22,886 nucleotides of DNA from an uncultured Phascolarctobacterium sp. (GTDB lineage Bacteria > Bacillota > Negativicutes > Acidaminococcales > Acidaminococcaceae). The notes beneath the pieces are model-generated. The model had not been told where the DNA came from, did no database searches, and saw nothing but the letters and a program-made list of their open reading frames with translations. Position 1 is the first letter of the stretch; every line of letters begins with the position of its first letter. Of the stretch, positions 21,698 to 22,886 are shown in pieces. The stretch lies in NCBI GenBank assembly GCA_905207485.1, contig CAJLLL010000034.1:1-22886 (forward strand), in the 5' to 3' direction. The position numbers and the translations under genes were made by a program.

Positions 21698-22886
21698 ATG
21701 CTTAATTTGCAGGAAATACTGGCTGCAACCGGCGGAAGCTGCCAATGTGTGCCTGATGTAGAATTCAGCGGCATTAATACTGACAGCCGCACCATAAAAA
21801 AAGGTGAACTTTTTGTTGCTTTAAGCGGCGAAAATTTTGACGGGCATAATTATTGCCTGAAAGCACTGGAACTTGGTGCAGCAGGCGTTGTAATCAGCCA
21901 TGATGTTGCCGGTTTGCCCCAAAATGCTATCGCGGTTAAAGTTGACGATACATTAAAAGCTTATCAGCTTATAGCAAAGGCCTGGCGTGATAAGCAGTTA
22001 AACTTAAAGGTTGTTGCCATAACAGGCTCTAATGGCAAAACTTCTACCAAAGATTTAATTGCCGCCTGCCTGGAACAAAAATATAATGTTGTAAAAACAG
22101 AGGCTAATTTTAATAACGAAATAGGTTTGCCCAAAACACTGCTGAACATTACTCCTGATACGGAAATTGCCGTTGTGGAAATGGGAATGCGCGGTTTAGG
22201 GCAGATTGAAGCACTTTGCCGTTTGGCAAGCCCTGATGTTGCTGTTGTGACCAATGTAGGCGAAACACATATGGAGCTTTTGGGCAGTATGGAAAATATT
22301 GCTAAAGCCAAAGGCGAAATTGTTGAAGGTTTAACAGAACAACAATTTGCAGTACTTAATGCTGACGATAAATTTGTATGCCGGATGGCAGAAAAAACTG
22401 CTGCGCAGGCAGTAACTTACGGCTGCGGTAAAAAAGCGGATGTATATGCTGAAAACATAATGCTGAATGCTGTTGGCAGTGAATTTGACTGCGTGTGCAC
22501 CAAAACCGGAGAACGTGAGCATATAGAATTGCCTTTGCTTGGTGAGCATAATGTGTATAATGCTTTGGCAGCTATTGCGGCAGCAGTAACTTTTAACGTT
22601 GCGTTAGCACAGGTTAAGCTGGCATTAAAGAATGTAAAACTTACAGGCAAACGCCAGGAAATTATACAGCTTGGTGCTGTAACTGTTATTAACGATGCTT
22701 ATAACGCCAGCCCTGCTTCTATGGCAAGTGCGCTTAAAACATTGCACGCCGTAAAAACAGCTAAAGGCGGCAGGGCAGTTGCTGTGCTTGCCGATATGCT
22801 GGAACTGGGACAACTTTCCGTTTCTGCACATACAGAAGTTGGTGAAATGGCTGCTGCGGAAGGCGTGGATATTTTAATAACCTATG
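21698..22886 (+). CDS. murF: UDP-MurNAc-tripeptide:D-Ala-D-Ala ligase MurF, 3' end cut off by the window
   Basis: The last cytosolic Mur ligase, adding D-Ala-D-Ala to form the pentapeptide precursor. The frame is open from ATG 21698 to the window edge: 396 residues are visible of about 450 usual for the family. Seen are the N-terminal uridine-binding part (GINTDSRTIKKGELFVALSG in two parts), the ATP loop ITGSNGKTST (108-117), then NFNNEIGLPKTLL, EMGMRGLGQI and NVGETHMELLGS of the central domain. LLGEHNVYNALAAIA and INDAYNASPASM mark the start of the C-terminal domain. It lies 4 bases after murE and is clearly co-transcribed. The partial state is due only to the window end. Confidence 0.96.
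   Translation, partial: MLNLQEILAATGGSCQCVPDVEFSGINTDSRTIKKGELFVALSGENFDGHNYCLKALELGAAGVVISHDVAGLPQNAIAVKVDDTLKAYQLIAKAWRDKQLNLKVVAITGSNGKTSTKDLIAACLEQKYNVVKTEANFNNEIGLPKTLLNITPDTEIAVVEMGMRGLGQIEALCRLASPDVAVVTNVGETHMELLGSMENIAKAKGEIVEGLTEQQFAVLNADDKFVCRMAEKTAAQAVTYGCGKKADVYAENIMLNAVGSEFDCVCTKTGEREHIELPLLGEHNVYNALAAIAAAVTFNVALAQVKLALKNVKLTGKRQEIIQLGAVTVINDAYNASPASMASALKTLHAVKTAKGGRAVAVLADMLELGQLSVSAHTEVGEMAAAEGVDILITY

Noticed and set aside
1..22886. Searched by eye for tRNA/rRNA genes, CRISPR arrays, insertion sequences, prophage genes and integration sites
   Set aside because: None seen: the window is densely packed with conserved core genes and short gaps, with no repeat array, transposase or terminal inverted repeat pair.

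Overview
This window looks like core chromosome of a diderm Firmicute (class Negativicutes), probably an Acidaminococcaceae member close to Phascolarctobacterium. The gene order is typically Firmicute: smc-ftsY-ylxM-ffh-rpsP-khpA-ylqD-rimM-trmD-rplS and mraZ-rsmH-ftsL-murE-murF. The window also encodes outer-membrane-type proteins: an SLH-domain porin of the OmpM kind, and an RND permease with its periplasmic adaptor. That combination is the hallmark of Negativicutes. The class call is firm; the genus is an inference from overall character, since no rRNA is present.

Layout. 1-1703: three single genes, namely an XRE-type regulator (+), a small two-helix membrane protein (-) and a Cof-type HAD phosphatase (+), separated by hairpin terminators and a divergent promoter pair. 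1790-6271: smc and ftsY, 4 bases apart. A consensus promoter at 6278-6306 then starts ylxM-ffh-rpsP-khpA-ylqD-rimM-trmD and a SPOUT methyltransferase, tightly packed with several start/stop overlaps. rplS has its own promoter and a short leader, and ends at a strong terminator. 11444-11776 (-) is a DUF805 membrane protein. 11777-12135 is a promoter-bearing intergenic region with a 189-nt leader for the SLH porin gene. 13526-17670 (-) is an RND adaptor/permease pair. 17862-18065 (-) is a small DUF1858 CxxC protein. 18196-22886 is the start of the division and cell wall (dcw) cluster, running off the right edge inside murF.

How the genes work together. Ffh and FtsY form the co-translational membrane-targeting route. 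RpsP, RplS, RimM, KhpA, TrmD and YlqD surround it as a ribosome/tRNA-maturation block. Smc compacts and segregates the chromosome. MraZ, RsmH, FtsL, MurE and MurF belong to division and peptidoglycan precursor synthesis; the MurE motif predicts meso-diaminopimelate. The SLH domain of the porin should tie the outer membrane to that peptidoglycan, and the RND pair spans the same envelope.

I see no phage, insertion sequence, CRISPR array, tRNA or rRNA, and no clearly undescribed system. The least explained parts are regulatory: the porin leader (hairpin, 12-nt tandem repeat, small ORFs), a pair of direct repeats 20 bp apart upstream of mraZ, a 10-bp-periodic MraZ operator, and a promoter plus hairpin where ftsI is usually found between ftsL and murE.
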